Of a stretch of 64,000 bases of DNA, positions 47,201-57,204 are shown piece after piece. Under the pieces are notes generated by a model, which was not told where the DNA came from, made no database searches, and worked only from the letters and a program-made list of their open reading frames with translations. Source of the stretch: Galeruca laticollis (lineage: Eukaryota > Arthropoda > Insecta > Coleoptera > Chrysomelidae). Position 1 is the first letter of the stretch. Each line of letters begins with the position of its first letter. The position numbers and the translations under genes were made by a program. Location of the stretch: NCBI GenBank assembly GCA_963921935.1, contig OY998175.1, positions 152,449,309 through 152,513,308 of the forward strand, in the 5' to 3' direction.

Positions 47201-48900
47201 GAAGAGCATCCTTTTTCACAAATAAATCATACATCCTCAAAAGCATATCAGCAGTTTTTGCCTTTTGTGACTCCAAACCAACTTTCACGGCTACTTTTTC
47301 TGCTTGTTCTTTGGTCAAACCTGCCATAACATCAATAGGTTCATAAAGAATTGCATCTGGATTTTCGGCAGCTACTTCTTCTATGTTTACACCACCCTGG
47401 GAAGAAGCTATTATAACTGGACCCTAAAAATAACAACAAAATAATACAGCCTCAAATTTGAAAAAAAATAATGGAATATATCTGCTAGTTTTAAGTCATT
47501 AAGGCTTGTAATTCGAATATTCGGCCATTATAAATATTCAAATATTGATGTTGATTAAATTTGAATAATTTTTAGTTAAACTTAAAGTACAAACTAAATC
47601 CGTCTAAGCTTACGTGGTTCGCATCTGTCAGCTTTCAGCTATATGTGAAGTTGCCTCCGCCAAGCATGGGCTTTAGTCAGAAATAATAGGGTGCATGTGA
47701 TCAACCAACAGATAGCCTACTGTTACAAGAATGAGAGTTGTTATTGTTTAGTCATACTCATGTAAGTATGTCAAAATTTAATTTTGTCTAATTTTTAATT
47801 GTCAAAATAATAATAAAAAAATAGTAACCAACTTTTGAGTTTCTGTTAACTTCCACTAAACCTGTATTATGTAAGAAAAAGCTAAATGACTGACTTAAAC
47901 AAAAAGCAGCTAAAACTACTAGAGCTAGAAGACTGCATTTTTATTTTTGCATTTTAAAGACGTTAAGAATACATTTACCGAAATTTGTATGTGAAAAATT
48001 TAAACGTTGACGAATCTACAGGGCAGAAGGCTGGTATTCAAATAATAGTCCAATATTTCCTGTAAAATCAACGAATATTCAAATATCTAAAATCGTCAAA
48101 TAAGCCTTATAACTAATAGGGAAAACAACTATTTTATTATAATTACATTGAATGCACGTTCCATCATAACTGCAAAATAAAATTCCTTCCTAGGGAACTT
48201 TCTTTCTGCTACCATAACAGCATTGCATATCCTGCCTTTTTCACCAGTTTGTTTGGTGACTAGGTACTGTCCTAACATTTTGCCACATATTTCTTCAGCT
48301 TCCTCTGGTCTTTATGCAAAACAAAATTTTTGTAAAAATTAACAACTATACTATAAATATTATGTAGTAATTAACCTTAATTTACTACAGAATGCATACG
48401 TATGATTATACTAACTCTATGCCATTTGTTAAAATGTACTTACGAATATACCATCCTGACACCACCCTTAAGTCCATTTTTGAAGCTTCCTTTACCACGA
48501 CCACCTGCTAGAACTTGTGCTTTTAATACAAGATCCTTTGTGTTGAGACTTTCTGCAATTTTCTTGGCTTCTTCTTTAGTTTTTGCTACGCCAAAATTAG
48601 GAACAGTAATACCTGCATTTTTGAGTAACGTGTAACTAATGTATTCATGGACGTTTAAATTTCGCTTTTGTTGTTGTTGAGGTTGCCAACGACCGTTTGG
48701 TATAGAACCAAGGACCTATAATAAGGAAGAGAACAAGGTTTTATATAATACTTATTTTTAACATTGAATATTAGATAATAGTCATTCAGTTTAAACTCTG
48801 TATACTATTTAATAACAAATAAGGATATATAACAAAATATCGTAATTACCTTGGAACCATTTTTTAAGGCGCTTTCAACTAAAATCGCAGATCTCAACAT
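34678..48900 (-). CDS. SUCLA2: Succinyl-CoA ligase [ADP-forming] subunit beta, mitochondrial
   Basis: Five minus-strand exons: 48850-48900, 48444-48715, 48147-48309, 47159-47423, 34678-35267. All introns are GT-AG and the total is 1341 nt (446 residues), close to the usual family length. The enzyme makes succinate plus ATP from succinyl-CoA in the mitochondrial TCA cycle, as a dimer with the alpha subunit. Residues 1-35 look like a transit peptide; mature start is probably near NLNVHEY. The ATP-grasp domain has AGGRGKG at about 87-93. Mg-binding motifs are EINPYAED and LDAKF. The ligase domain has FLDVGGGAT and NIFGGIMRCDVIA. GGGAT and RCDVIA favour the ADP-forming over the GDP-forming isoform. 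Only conserved host gene seen. No disabling change. Confidence 0.97.
35268..35565 (-). other. SUCLA2 intron 4, distal end
   Basis: Unique-looking intron sequence between exon 5 and the first intronic TE. Nothing recognisable. Confidence 0.6.
35566..37737 (+). mobile_element. Unnamed TE in SUCLA2 intron 4
   Basis: Inverted ends: GATGGCCTAATTCTAATACC on the left, and the reverse complement of the right end reads GATGGCTTAATTCCAATATC. Both continue CCGTATC.G. The motif CCC(C)GTATCTG recurs near 35584, 35751, 36005 (degenerate), 37546 and 37712. It encloses a TE-like coding remnant. I could not settle the target duplication, and I do not recognise the superfamily. Confidence 0.7.
36349..37288 (+). 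pseudogene. Internally deleted unnamed TE protein
   Basis: The N-terminal part is acidic (DEEVLNLDFNDTDTDSFENY), then basic (KTRKRKKNADKTEW), then a Cys-containing segment with CQKCSKHFCTTFTEDERRLM and WEKMDWGEKRAYI. The C-terminal part (36990-37288) has LRALKYCPFEKKIFIKINFS, HEYQPLPVR, then LKIKIDKFNHLNDLKSFIPA and HAFYDNIP, with stop at 37286-37288. These match, in my memory, the two ends of a large family of insect repeat proteins whose middle part is missing here. A frameshift near 36578 and TAA near 36936 break it. No function is assigned. Confidence 0.6.
37738..38208. other. Intron sequence, no gene seen
   Basis: Between two TEs. It may contain the unrecognised right end of the DD82E copy. 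Short frames at 37833-38051 lack motifs. Confidence 0.5.
38209..39177 (-). pseudogene. DD82E transposase, central and C-terminal part
   Basis: Minus strand: LTLRNISKAS at the LINE junction, then a decayed part with FYIKKELPNVNKIASYLQF and LLRTLHENCRY. IYTDETWLNEGHTVTKIWQD (first Asp) is intact, but the following domain is shortened: LN runs directly into EEMDAEHYEKW. VIVVDNTLYHSW (second Asp) and LPPYHCELNLIELVLAKIKN (Glu present) follow, and an acidic tail ends DVIDYSY near 38212. The segment between WVTKTSY and the Glu region is largely lost. Confidence 0.82.
39337..40467 (+). pseudogene. LINE ORF1, one nonsense codon
   Basis: Continuous frame from ATG at 39337 apart from TAA at 39580-39582 (EEARK*AIQRP). 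The N-terminus is basic and Ser/Thr-rich. A folded domain from about 39760 has RVGITPKDYPRVILKVEQLS, IHFGCGMILVERGS and LEKILQLVEVQN, resembling DUF4780/ORF1 domains of this LINE group. The end is Gly/Pro/Ser-rich. No zinc knuckle was seen. Confidence 0.78.
40606..43450 (+). pseudogene. LINE ORF2: endonuclease, deleted RT, RNase H
   Basis: Endonuclease: AQINLHHAKGSSAV near 40612, LIQGP then TGA for Trp at 40708-40710, IIGCDANAHNTVWGS, a second TGA for Trp at 41213-41215, and LSDHRIIKF. An internal deletion near 41510 joins APWWNENP to FIPKIGKKDG and removes the start of the RT domain. RT: AFLDISGAFDN and GTPQGGVIYSLLW; the active-site box reads YAVD instead of YADD near 42031. RNase H: FQAEILAIER, IQSDSQAAIKAL and WVPGHSGITGNEEAN. 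The zinc motif near the end is in a shifted frame. Inactive. Confidence 0.87.
43620..43755 (-). pseudogene. DD82E transposase N-terminus
   Basis: Minus strand from ATG at 43753-43755. After a frameshift near 43715 it reads RRRQNLTSEDKTMF and NVFEGLRARKQIVNVSDV, aligning with KKRRRNNLIREEKVLILNVY and EGLRAMDKQLGVSDA in the copy at 9292. It is cut at 43620 by the LINE. Confidence 0.8.
43995..45525. mobile_element. Foldback element in SUCLA2 intron 4
   Basis: Two inverted arms of about 190 bp (43998-44190 and 45310-45520) share long identical runs such as CTGAAGTTGGGCCATTTTTA and CAAACTTGGTCAAAAAGTTG. A weaker tandem copy of the same unit follows inside the left arm (44190-44340) and lies outside the right arm (45490-45620). 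The centre holds a decayed coding sequence on the minus strand. Confidence 0.82.
44640..45290 (-). pseudogene. Cys-rich TE-type exon remnant
   Basis: Minus strand. The readable parts are AIYTALTTAAKKCRELRHC, then in a shifted frame TTIDPPSPQELLNSVLCTCKK, then CKKARIKCTTISITFKCL, and an acidic end YDEEIDVIEGEQEINPHSQD closing with stop after DLVYVIG near 44649. The PPSPQELL..VLC.CKKG...C.K....CT pattern resembles a C-terminal Cys-rich module common in arthropod repeat proteins. I cannot name the family. Frameshifts and stops. Confidence 0.5.
45621..47158 (-). other. SUCLA2 intron 4, proximal part; no feature seen
   Basis: AT-rich intron sequence next to exon 4. I recognise no coding remnant or terminal repeat in it. 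Confidence 0.6.
47159..47423 (-). CDS. SUCLA2: SUCLA2 exon 4
   Basis: Acceptor TTTTTAG before 47423 and donor GTAAGT from 47158. Codes GPVIIASSQGGVNIEEVAAE through EINPYAEDAGEK plus one base. Confidence 0.97.
47500..48108. repeat. Possible MITE in SUCLA2 intron 3
   Basis: Inverted ends AAGGCTT (47500) and AAGCCTT (48102), each followed inward by an ATATTCAAATAT-type phrase, with TA at both borders. It makes up most of the intron. Non-coding. Confidence 0.4.
48147..48309 (-). CDS. SUCLA2: SUCLA2 exon 3
   Basis: The acceptor CATAAAG has an unusually weak pyrimidine tract. Donor AAT/GTAATT. The split codon TTC+A gives Ser. Codes PEEAEEICGKMLGQYLVTKQ through FYFAVMMERAFN. Confidence 0.95.
48444..48715 (-). 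CDS. SUCLA2: SUCLA2 exon 2
   Basis: Acceptor TTATTATAG, donor GTAAGT. Contains the presumed transit-peptide end (QQQQKRNLNVHEY) and the ATP-grasp glycine-rich segment AGGRGKGSFKNGLKGG. Confidence 0.97.
48850..48900 (-). CDS. SUCLA2: SUCLA2 exon 1 coding part
   Basis: ATG at 48898-48900 opens MLRSAILVESALKNGSK, basic and hydrophobic as expected of a mitochondrial presequence. Donor AAG/GTAATT. It is the only ATG that joins exon 2 in phase. Confidence 0.92.
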
Positions 48901-48960
48901 TTTGCACTCGTTCACTGAGTGATCACACTAATTTAACTTTTTCTCCTTGGTATTTTGGCA
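48901..48960 (-). promoter_or_regulatory. Candidate SUCLA2 5' UTR and initiator
   Basis: On the minus strand ACTCAGTG lies about 15 bases before the ATG (48914-48918). It contains the arthropod initiator core TCAGT. No TATA box at the usual distance is obvious. Position is a guess from sequence only. Confidence 0.25.
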
Positions 48961-49384
48961 GGTGCCAAAAATAAATGTCACATGTCAGTTCAAAGTTTAT
49001 ATATAAAAAACTTCAGTGTAGCCAACTGTAAGACGAAACTGCCCGTGCTTATGTTGCCGAGAGTCAATACAACAATTACAAACAGTAAAAATGCTATAGC
49101 AGTTATGAGCAACTGCGATTTTATATATCGTTTTACCATTTAAATTTCATATTAGAACAGATATAATTTTGACGTTCCCATATTGAGCTAGAATGTGAAT
49201 GAATAATCTGGGAGAAACTGAACATATAATTCTTGACGTCAACATCATAGCTAACATCTGAAAAATGTTACCAGATAATCTCTCTCCCTCTTTTCGTTGT
49301 AACTTCCCACCAGGTGGGCAGCATATCAACTTCTATATCGTTTACTTTTTCCACGAGCGCGGAAGTTTGTGGCACGAGCCGCAA
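48961..49384. other. SUCLA2 upstream flank, no gene seen
   Basis: Open frames at 48955-49143, 49147-49329 and 49265-49456 carry no recognisable domain. Confidence 0.55.
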
Positions 49385-49591
49385 ATCAAGGGAGCGGTAG
49401 AAGTACTTTACGTACGAGCTGTACACAATATTTTTTTCTACGACCAAGTTTATTGATGAAAGAAAAAAGTAACTTATATAGGTAGACGAGTGCCATAAAT
49501 CAAGGTAGCTGGCGAAGTACTTTGCGTACGAGTTGTACACAAAAAAATTTCTACGGCCACGTTTATTAATGAAAGAAAGAAATAACTTATA
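49385..49591. repeat. Tandem duplication, unit about 114 bp
   Basis: ATCAAGG.AGC.GG.GAAGTACTTT.CGTACGAG occurs at 49385 and 49499, each followed by TTTCTACG.CCA/GTTTATT and GATGAAAGAAA.A..AACTTATA. A similar phrase (TTTTTCTACGGCCATCATAA) lies near 2851. Confidence 0.85.
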
Positions 49592-49797
49592 AAGGTACTT
49601 TATTTGAACTTAGGACAGAAAGAATTTAAAAAATGAATATTGAATGTAGAAAAATCAGTTAAACGTAGATATAGTTGATAATGAAATTTGAACAATTTTG
49701 AATTGTTATGCTTGATATATCTTTTTTAAAAATAAGTTTTAATTAACTATAATTGTAATATTAACGTCTCTCAGTGAAATTCACTATAACATGTTTA

Positions 49798-50695
49798 TGG
49801 AGGGTAGAACTAAGGAGGACCAACTCAGTGTATGAAAAAGTGGCCGCTCACAGGGAGCAAATTAAGGTGGCGCCACAGTAGCGAGTGGAAAGATTTTAAA
49901 AACAGCGCCATAAATTATTAGAGTAGGATAGGGATCGCGAACGAACTCGGTATTATATAATTATATAAGTTACAAACTAGCAATTGAAAAATAATACGAC
50001 AATTTATTCAGTTGATATTTGACAGTTTTGAATAATGTTTATAACTCATCAATAATAATGACAAAAATGTTTAAAAAAATCAGCACTTTTTAAGTTTGTC
50101 AATTAATTTTTATGATAATGACTCAATTATTATAAAAAATGAATAATTGTTTTATATTTCTTAACTTCAGTATTGTAAAATAAGAAATAAAAATTTGTTA
50201 TACGTACTGTTGGTCGAAAAAAAGACAGAGGTTGAGACGCATCAGTTGCTTTATTTTTTAATTTTCGCCCACTTGGACAACTTTTCACTGAACAAAGCTT
50301 TCCCATTGTTTCTATTTTTTTTCCTCATTGAATTTACAACAACAAATTCGTGATAATAATAATAAAAAATGTATCTACTAAAGTTTATAAAAATCGAATC
50401 ACTATCCACGTTAGTTCAGCAGTTGTATAGGTTCTATTTACTAATCAACACGTGACTACGTAAATAGTTGACGTTTTATAAACTGCAATATGCTCAACTA
50501 CACTAGTCATCAGAGACATTAAATTTTCCAACTCAGCGCACTTCACTCCGATTACAACTGCTAATTTCATGTCCTTTCCACTCGCTACGCTATCGTTATT
50601 GTGGTCGGTTATTGAACTGTAATTTGCTGCTTACAGCTGGACACTTTTTCAACTTGTCCCCTATACAAGACGGTCCTCCTTACTTCTACCCTCCA
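49798..50695. mobile_element. Nonautonomous TA-flanked element with THAP-like exon
   Basis: 898 bp. The left end is TGGAGGGTAGAACTAAGGAG; the reverse complement of the right end is TGGAGGGTAGAAGTAAGGAG. TA stands on both sides. Inner ends also match loosely (TGAAAAAGTG, GCAGCAAATTA/GGAGCAAATTA, GTAGCGAGTGGAAAG). No catalytic gene is inside. The THAP-like start and the TA duplication suggest an ISL2EU- or THAP-type parent, which is inference. Confidence 0.82.
50205..50306 (-). pseudogene. THAP-like first exon fragment
   Basis: Minus strand from ATG at 50304-50306: MGKLCSVKSCPSGRKLKN, then ASQPLSFFRP. The opening C-x4-C and the late ..SFF.. phrase resemble the start of a THAP zinc finger. The second half of the finger is absent. 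It may end at a donor near 50205. Confidence 0.45.
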
Positions 50696-51004
50696 TATAT
50701 TGTAGTTCTTTCGTTCTGATATGTTTTTCAAGACTTTTAGTGACAAAGTAGACTTATAAGTTAATTAATTTAATGTTTTTGGATTATTATGGTTCGTCGG
50801 TGCCAAGTTTTTCAGAAAAACAACCGAAATTACCAAGGCCTTGTGTCTACAATACCATCCCCACATTTTGTAATTCATTCATTATTTCACAACCGGAGTT
50901 TAGGATTGTTGGCCGCAAAAATAAACGTGTTTATGAATGAATAGCCCTCTCTATTGTATATTATTACTCTAAGGTTGGCACAGAGTTTTGTAAACAGCCA
51001 TCTT

Positions 51005-51690
51005 TTATGTTATCCATAAGAGGGCGCATCTTCCAGGCTTTATCGGGCGCATCCATTTGTGTATTATCAGACAAAGAATGATGAATCGTTGTATTTGTAA
51101 AAAGCGATTTCTTCTCATCGAATTGCAGACAATTATATTTTTGGCATCATCTATCACATCCCAATACATACGCTTCGATGGCAATGAATTATATCCACTC
51201 AAAATCATTATTCCCAGAAATATTCTATTTCTGATTTAGGGATTTTAGATCAGGCTGATTACTGAATTAAGTGTACTTTTCAGTTTCAGCGACAATATAA
51301 TCTATTATGTCTGAGTCAAAGAAAAGCTCAAACAAATCAACGCAAGCCTTACTTTCAAATTCTTTATAATTTGGTAGAAGAAATGGGCGTGATCCCGAAT
51401 CTATGTCCCCTGGCAGTGATTTTTTTCCATAGGTGATCGTCGATCCAGTTCTCCTGATCCTGTTTTGCTATCGATTGAGCTGGTAGTATTAAGGCTGATT
51501 GTTTACCAATACTTTTGTTTGGCAGACATCGAGGATTCTTGTTGAGGATTAGTCAAAGCGACATCTTGCGGAATCTTCGTCATTTTGGTTCAGGGGGCTC
51601 AACGAAAATTTCATCGACTTGCTTTGCTGCGTCATCGTCGCCGCAAATCATGTCAAGCGCTTCGGATAGGGAAAGCCCCTTCTGAAAAAA
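51005..51690 (-). pseudogene. piggyBac-family transposase fragment
   Basis: Minus strand. It starts after a TTTTTTTTCAG acceptor near 51690: GLSLSEALDMICGDDDAAKQ, VDEIFVEPPEP (the acidic piggyBac N-terminus). After frameshifts it reads ACVDLFELFFDSDIIDYIVA, then IFLGIMILSGYNSLPSKRMY and NIIVCNSMRRNRFLQIQRF. It breaks off before the catalytic core near 51005. It is a different copy from the one at 23466, since the sequence differs throughout. Confidence 0.85.
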
Positions 51691-53128
51691 AAATATATAT
51701 ATTTGTACGCACTAACGCCCAGGGATACCATATGGTTATCTTCTTGGTTTATGTACCCCTCAGAATCTTATTGACTTACGAAATCAAAATAGGTACGAGT
51801 TTATCAGACTAAGCATATTGAGTCTGTTATTATACAAAACTTTCGAATATTCAACTGAAATGTAAAATAATTATACTTACTGGAAACGTATGTCCATTTT
51901 TTTACAACGGGGTTATTCACGAACACAACATATACGTTCTAACAAGTTCTGAATGCGTCAACCATCAACGGCGGTGGTCTAGATAGAACTGGTATTATAC
52001 CACAGATCATATAACTACTATTAGTATACTTATTTGAAACTAACATTCGACGCAGAACCATTGCCCCACCCACTAGAGTCATGAAATAGCGGAAATTTGA
52101 ACATCTGTTGAAATGGAAATGTATAATGATAGATAGTAATCAAAAAAGCGAAAAATGTTCAACTTGTCAAGAAGTAAGAATACAAATAATTCTATATAGC
52201 ATGTAAATATAGTCGCTTATCAAGTTTAAGTCACTACCTGTTATATATTTTTCACAAGAGGTTGCAAATGTAAAATTTACAAAATCCTATTTTTCAAATG
52301 TATGTAGTTCAATCGGCAAAAATTAAAGTTTTGCAGAAAGTTCTAAAATAGATGTAGAGTCTAAAGAGTTTGCTATATTCTGTGCTTTAGTGTATGAGAA
52401 CCAAGTCGTGCCCTTTATTATGCGTAGAAAATTTAGGGTTCATTAGCTAACGGATAAAATTTCTTAAACAAAATTTCACCGGTGTTATTGGACTTGTTAA
52501 TACTTTTTTCTGCTTCTAATAATTTCGTTTATACTTATTTAGTTTTAGAGATATTCAATATTTTCTTCTTTCATGGTCAGCAGCGACACTTTATCGTATA
52601 GAACATTTTTTCTTAGGCGTTTAGGTTTTGTTAGTGCCTCTCAATGATATACAAAATTTTGTTAATGCTTTGAAGGCTTCAAAGAAAATTTATCATCAAG
52701 GTCAAGATCTTTAGTATTTCGGTAGTGGTTTTTACTGCTTCTCATTGTATTAGTTTTTTTTTAAATGATCGCCATTTGTTCAAGCTCATTAACTGAACGT
52801 GAAGTTCTCCAAAATTAAGAAACTTTACACATCAACCGCTGACTTCACGGACTGCAAAATTTAATCTGTTCGGAACATAAAATTCCCGACCTATTACTTA
52901 CAAAAGTGACATTGGTTATAAATTCACTAGAAATGAGGCGACAGCATTGATTTGTAATTTTCTAAATGTCAACAAAAGTTTGACATAGAAGAGAAAGCTT
53001 TCGTTATTTTTTTACTTTTTAGAATGATTTAAATTTGTTTGTGGATTACACGTCCAGAAATTGTTTTGCTCTGCCTCGGCTACTCAATACAACTCACACT
53101 CGCAAAATACTATTTTATGGACTAAATA
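51691..53128. other. No gene seen
   Basis: AT-rich intergenic DNA. I recognise no coding remnant. The frame at 53035-53235 is chance and crosses a transposon edge. Confidence 0.55.
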
Positions 53129-53301
53129 CAGGTTGGCTAATTAATTTTGGCAGTCGGAAGTTTGGCAACATCCGATGCGCCGTAGCAAAGACGTATGCGG
53201 ATAGCAAGAGCTCACTTCACTGGCAGAATTCGTAAGCTTCGTTCCGACAGTACAGTTCAGAGAAAAGTGTGATTACCGGGGTTGTGCAATACTAACTTGT
53301 T

Positions 53302-53430
53302 ATGGCGACTCCAGGTAGTAAAGTTGTTCATAAAAAGTTTAGTGAGCAGTGTCGTTAAATAATTATGAACGTTTTAAATTTCATGACCGAAGAGGCAAAC
53401 AATGGCAAGTCAACAATTCCATTAACAAAG
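53302..53430 (+). pseudogene. DD82E transposase exon 1
   Basis: From ATG at 53302: MATPGSKVVHKKFSEQCR, then TAA at 53356-53358, then IIMNVLNFMTEEANNGKSTI and PLTK. It ends at AAG/GTAAGT (53431). It aligns in role with the basic, helix-forming start of the copy at 9292 (VLILNVYEGL). The single stop is disabling. Confidence 0.7.
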
Positions 53431-53583
53431 GTAAGTTTTAATTATTGCAATAAAATTTTTAAACCAAAGTAATTATTTAACAAATTTACACTCGATAGTA
53501 AATTTTATAAATCGATTTTCGTACATAAAATATTTATTTGTTAAACGATTTAAAAAAGTGACACTAGGGTGAAACAAAGTATT

Positions 53584-53665
53584 TTATGCACTTATGTATC
53601 AATTTTATGCACTCATGTGTCAATTGTATGCACGCATGTGTCAATTTTATGCACCGTTATGTCAT
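53584..53665. repeat. 20-bp minisatellite, four copies
   Basis: The unit TTATGCACTCATGTGTCAAT with variants, inside the transposase intron. Confidence 0.85.
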
Positions 53666-54121
53666 CATGACCAACAAATCGACGCCATTTTTAGTCCATT
53701 TAGAGCAACCTAAATGAGGCATTTTTTGGTTTTTGCATGCCTGCGGCTCAAGCGATTTTTCCATTCGTGAAAAAAGCACCACTTTATGCACTTGTTGTAT
53801 AAATAACTATTCTGTTTCTGTCTACAGGAGTATATAAAAGGGCACATGTTTTTTTTGTGTAAGATAACTATTTAAATGTAATAGGTTTTCGTTTTATTAT
53901 TTGTTTGAACCATCTTCCGATTTCAGTTACAATTGCGGTTTGGTCATATTAAAATATGTTTGAACTAAAATCTAAAGATCGTTTAAAACAACTAATGAAC
54001 TGAAACGTAATATAGTATTTTTGAAATTAATACTTCTTTTAAATGGCCGAAAACCACGACAAAAATTTTTATTTCAAAGAACGGTCACTTAATAGTTATT
54101 TGTATGCCAAGGACTGAAAGT

Positions 54122-54197
54122 GCTACTTGGTTGGACGAGTCTGACAATTACGAGACGAGCGAAGCGAGGCGAGCAACAGACAAGTCCAACAAAGTAG
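54122..54197. repeat. Hairpin with GC-rich loop
   Basis: The arms TACTTGGTTGGACGAGTCTG and CAGACAAGTCCAACAAAGTA are imperfect reverse complements. The loop contains GAGACGAGCGAAGCGAGGCG. It lies inside the transposase intron. Confidence 0.88.
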
Positions 54198-54519
54198 TAT
54201 TTCAGCCGCGGCGTACACAACATTTTTTAGACTACGCATAAGATCCAAAACTTTTTCAATTACACTGAGGAAAGAAAATAAATAATAGAGAATTATAAAC
54301 ATTTTATTTATTGGACAATATATACTTAATGATATTTGCAATGTCAATATTAATTTATCAATTGCAAAAAGTAATGTGCGTCCCGAAAGTGTTTTGCAGT
54401 ACGGAACTGTCACTTTCACTACATGGAACACTCAAAACGTAACTTACGGTGTGTAAATGAAAACAGAACGAGCAACTTTCAGATGGCGTCGTCTAAAAAA
54501 CAAATTTTACTACTTCCTC

Positions 54520-55792
54520 ATTGAACGAGTTTCTGCTGCTACGAAAGTTAGCCAAATAACGCTTGCCCATATTAAAAAATAAGCTCTGGCGGGAAGTAAT
54601 GTCTGAAACTGATGTGCCTACTAAAAAACAAAGAACGTCCAGTATCCGTATGGATCAATTCGACAAAACTGTGCTTAGAAGGTGCATAATAAATTATCAC
54701 ATATCCGAGAAAAAAGTACCCACGTTAAGAAATGTACACCAAACTTTTGCAGATAGTTATGGCTTCGCAGGAAGTCGCGAATCTCTGCGGAAACAAATAC
54801 ATTCTTTGGGTTTTCGTTGGACCAACATGAAAAACAACAGAAGTTTGTTAATGGGACGTCACGAAATCAGACGCTTACTATATTTAAGAAACATAAAAAA
54901 GTGCAGAGAACAGAACAAACCTATCATTTATATGGATGAAACATACAATTATTCATGTCACCTTAAAGGATGGAGCGACAAGAGTAACGAAGGATTAAGA
55001 AAACTCGTTTCAAAAGGTTATAGGCTCATCATTGTGCATGCATGAAGGAAGGAATGGCTTTGTACCTAATGCTGGTATTATGTGGAACTCCCAGTCAAAA
55101 ACAGGAGATTATCATAATGAAATGGCGTACGAAAATTATGAGAAGTGGGTACAAGAAAAACTTATTCCAAACCTACCAAAAAACGCTGTTGTGGTAATTG
55201 ATAACGCCCCATATCACAATGTTCTAAATTAAAAATTACCTACGAGTGCTTGGACTAAACAACAATTTAAAAACTGGCTTTCTGAAAGAAATATATATAT
55301 TACAGTGAACAAATGTTAAAACCGGATCTTTATAACGTTGCAAAAATGTACAAACCACAATATAAAACTTATAAAATTGATGAATTATTTATTCGACATG
55401 GATTGCAAGTTTTAAGGCTACCCCCTCATCACCCGGACATAAATCCGATCTAAAGTGTTTGGGCGGCACTTATTGATAATGTGGCCAAACGAAATGTTAC
55501 TTTCAGTTTTACAAAGGTTAAAGAATTCTGTAATGAATTTGTTGACACATTTTCTGCAAATGATTGGAAAGCTAGATGTGAACATGTTAAAAAGATTGAA
55601 GATGAATTTATGAACAATGAACCACTTTTAGATACTGTTGTAGATAATATTATTATTAATTTGGCCGAAGACGGAGATAGCGAGGATGATGAAGTTGATA
55701 TAGAAAGTGATTTTAAAGAATCATTTGTAGACTCACAACATTATTTTACTGTTGATGGTCCCTGTACATCTAAAACATATTTTTCATTATAG
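54520..55792 (+). pseudogene. DD82E transposase exon 2
   Basis: The HTH part is RVSAATKVSQITLAHIKK, then TAA. After a shift comes MSETDVPTKKQRTSSIRMDQ... with KPIIYMDETYNYSCH (first Asp). A frameshift near 55040 leads into GRNGFVPNAGIMWNSQSKTG and AVVVIDNAPYHN (second Asp). Then a stop, LPTSAWTKQQFKNWLSERN, a frameshift near 55310, and RLPPHHPDINPI with TAA exactly where the catalytic Glu codon is expected. I count about 83 residues between the second Asp and that position. The acidic C-terminus ends at 55792. Inactive. Confidence 0.85.
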
Positions 55793-56835
55793 TGTTTGTT
55801 TGTAGGTGGTATGACTGAATACATTAAACGCAACAAATGTAAAAAGGTGTTATAAAATTGTAGATATTAGAGACGAATTCTACTAGAGTAATATAATATT
55901 TGTAGCACATCTGTACATAGTTCTAAATAAACAATAATTGACGGCACCCAGAACTAAGATTTTTTTGTTTTGCCAGTTCTAACTCTGTAAAAAGTGTGAA
56001 GGGATGTTCTAATTTCATAGTAAATATTTGCAAAAAACCCAAAAATTTACATATGAAAGTAGAAATATCTACCACAAAAAAGCTTTAGTATTTTATTTAT
56101 ATTATTAGTATACTTATTAGACCATCTCTAAAGGCGATTTCCCCAATTTGTTTTTCAAATTTTATGTATACACCCGAATTTTTACATTATTATCTACTAC
56201 ATATCATTAAGAATAACAATTTTAGAAAGCTTAACAGGTAGGTATGTCATTAACTATTACTACAAACAGTTAGGAAAAATTGTAGGCCATTGTTAAATTT
56301 AGAAAGTCGTTTAACAATCCTTATCATATTGTACGCTTTATCTACAAAATCTACCCGACCTCCAATTTATATACAAATAAACCTCAATGACGAATATTAT
56401 GAAGGGCCACTTAAAAGACATTAATTTGATGTAAAGGTGAAAGTTTATGTCTCTTGGAATCTATTTATTATTTACATCACATAAAATAATAAAGGGTAAT
56501 TATATAATCCCCCGTATGGTTTTCGAAGCAATAAATAATTATGTCTGTACAAAAAAACCCAATTTTCGTAGAAAAATCTAATGGTTTTCATTTCCTCATT
56601 CATTTAATTGATAATAAAGAACACATTATTGTTATTTTGTTTTGTAAACTCGATTTTATATAGCATTATACATGTGGCACAATTTATTATTTTTAAATCC
56701 AAATTCAAAATATTGTGTACGTATTAGCAGCCTCACAACCTTTAAAACTTTACATGTGCAATGTACATCGCCTGCCCTTCCCGGTAACTGCATTTACAAC
56801 GTTGTCAAGTTGTATGACTTTCTCGCGCATCGTCA
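55793..56835 (+). other. Non-coding 3' part of the DD82E element
   Basis: About 1 kb of AT-rich sequence between the transposase stop and the right terminal repeat. No gene seen. Confidence 0.6.
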
Positions 56836-56863
56836 ACTGCCAAAATTAATTTGCCAACCTGTA

Positions 56864-57204
56864 ACTATTGAACTATCGGATCAGCAATTTACACTCCGAC
56901 TGATATAGATAACCTGTAGTAAATACTTTAAGTGTAAATACATAATATTTTTTCATTTACTTATTTTTGGAGAATTTATTTCTATAAAAAGTTTATAACT
57001 GTTTCTTTTATATACTAAGTTGTTTGTTTATTTCTCTCATTGGCAACTTCAGGCGCGGCGTCATTGAGAACTGCAAGAACAATTACATATACAAGCACAT
57101 ACAACATGAGATCATCCCCACCAAATGATTTAATTTTTTTTTGGATATTTGTAGAGTTCAATCAATCTATGGTTCAACTGAATCGGTGTAGGTGGACGCG
57201 GACA
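56864..57204. other. No gene seen
   Basis: AT-rich interval between the DD82E element and the G-rich minisatellite. Confidence 0.5.

Larger units (their letters stand above)
53129..56861 (+). mobile_element. Large DD82E-type element
   Basis: 3733 bp, TA on both sides (53127-53128, 56862-56863). The terminal repeat of about 26 bp has one mismatch: CAGGTTGGCTAATTAATTTT at the left, CAGGTTGGCAAATTAATTTT as reverse complement of the right, both then GGCAGT. It contains a two-exon transposase gene with an intron of about 1.1 kb, a short minisatellite and a hairpin in that intron, and about 1 kb of non-coding 3' sequence. Confidence 0.92.
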
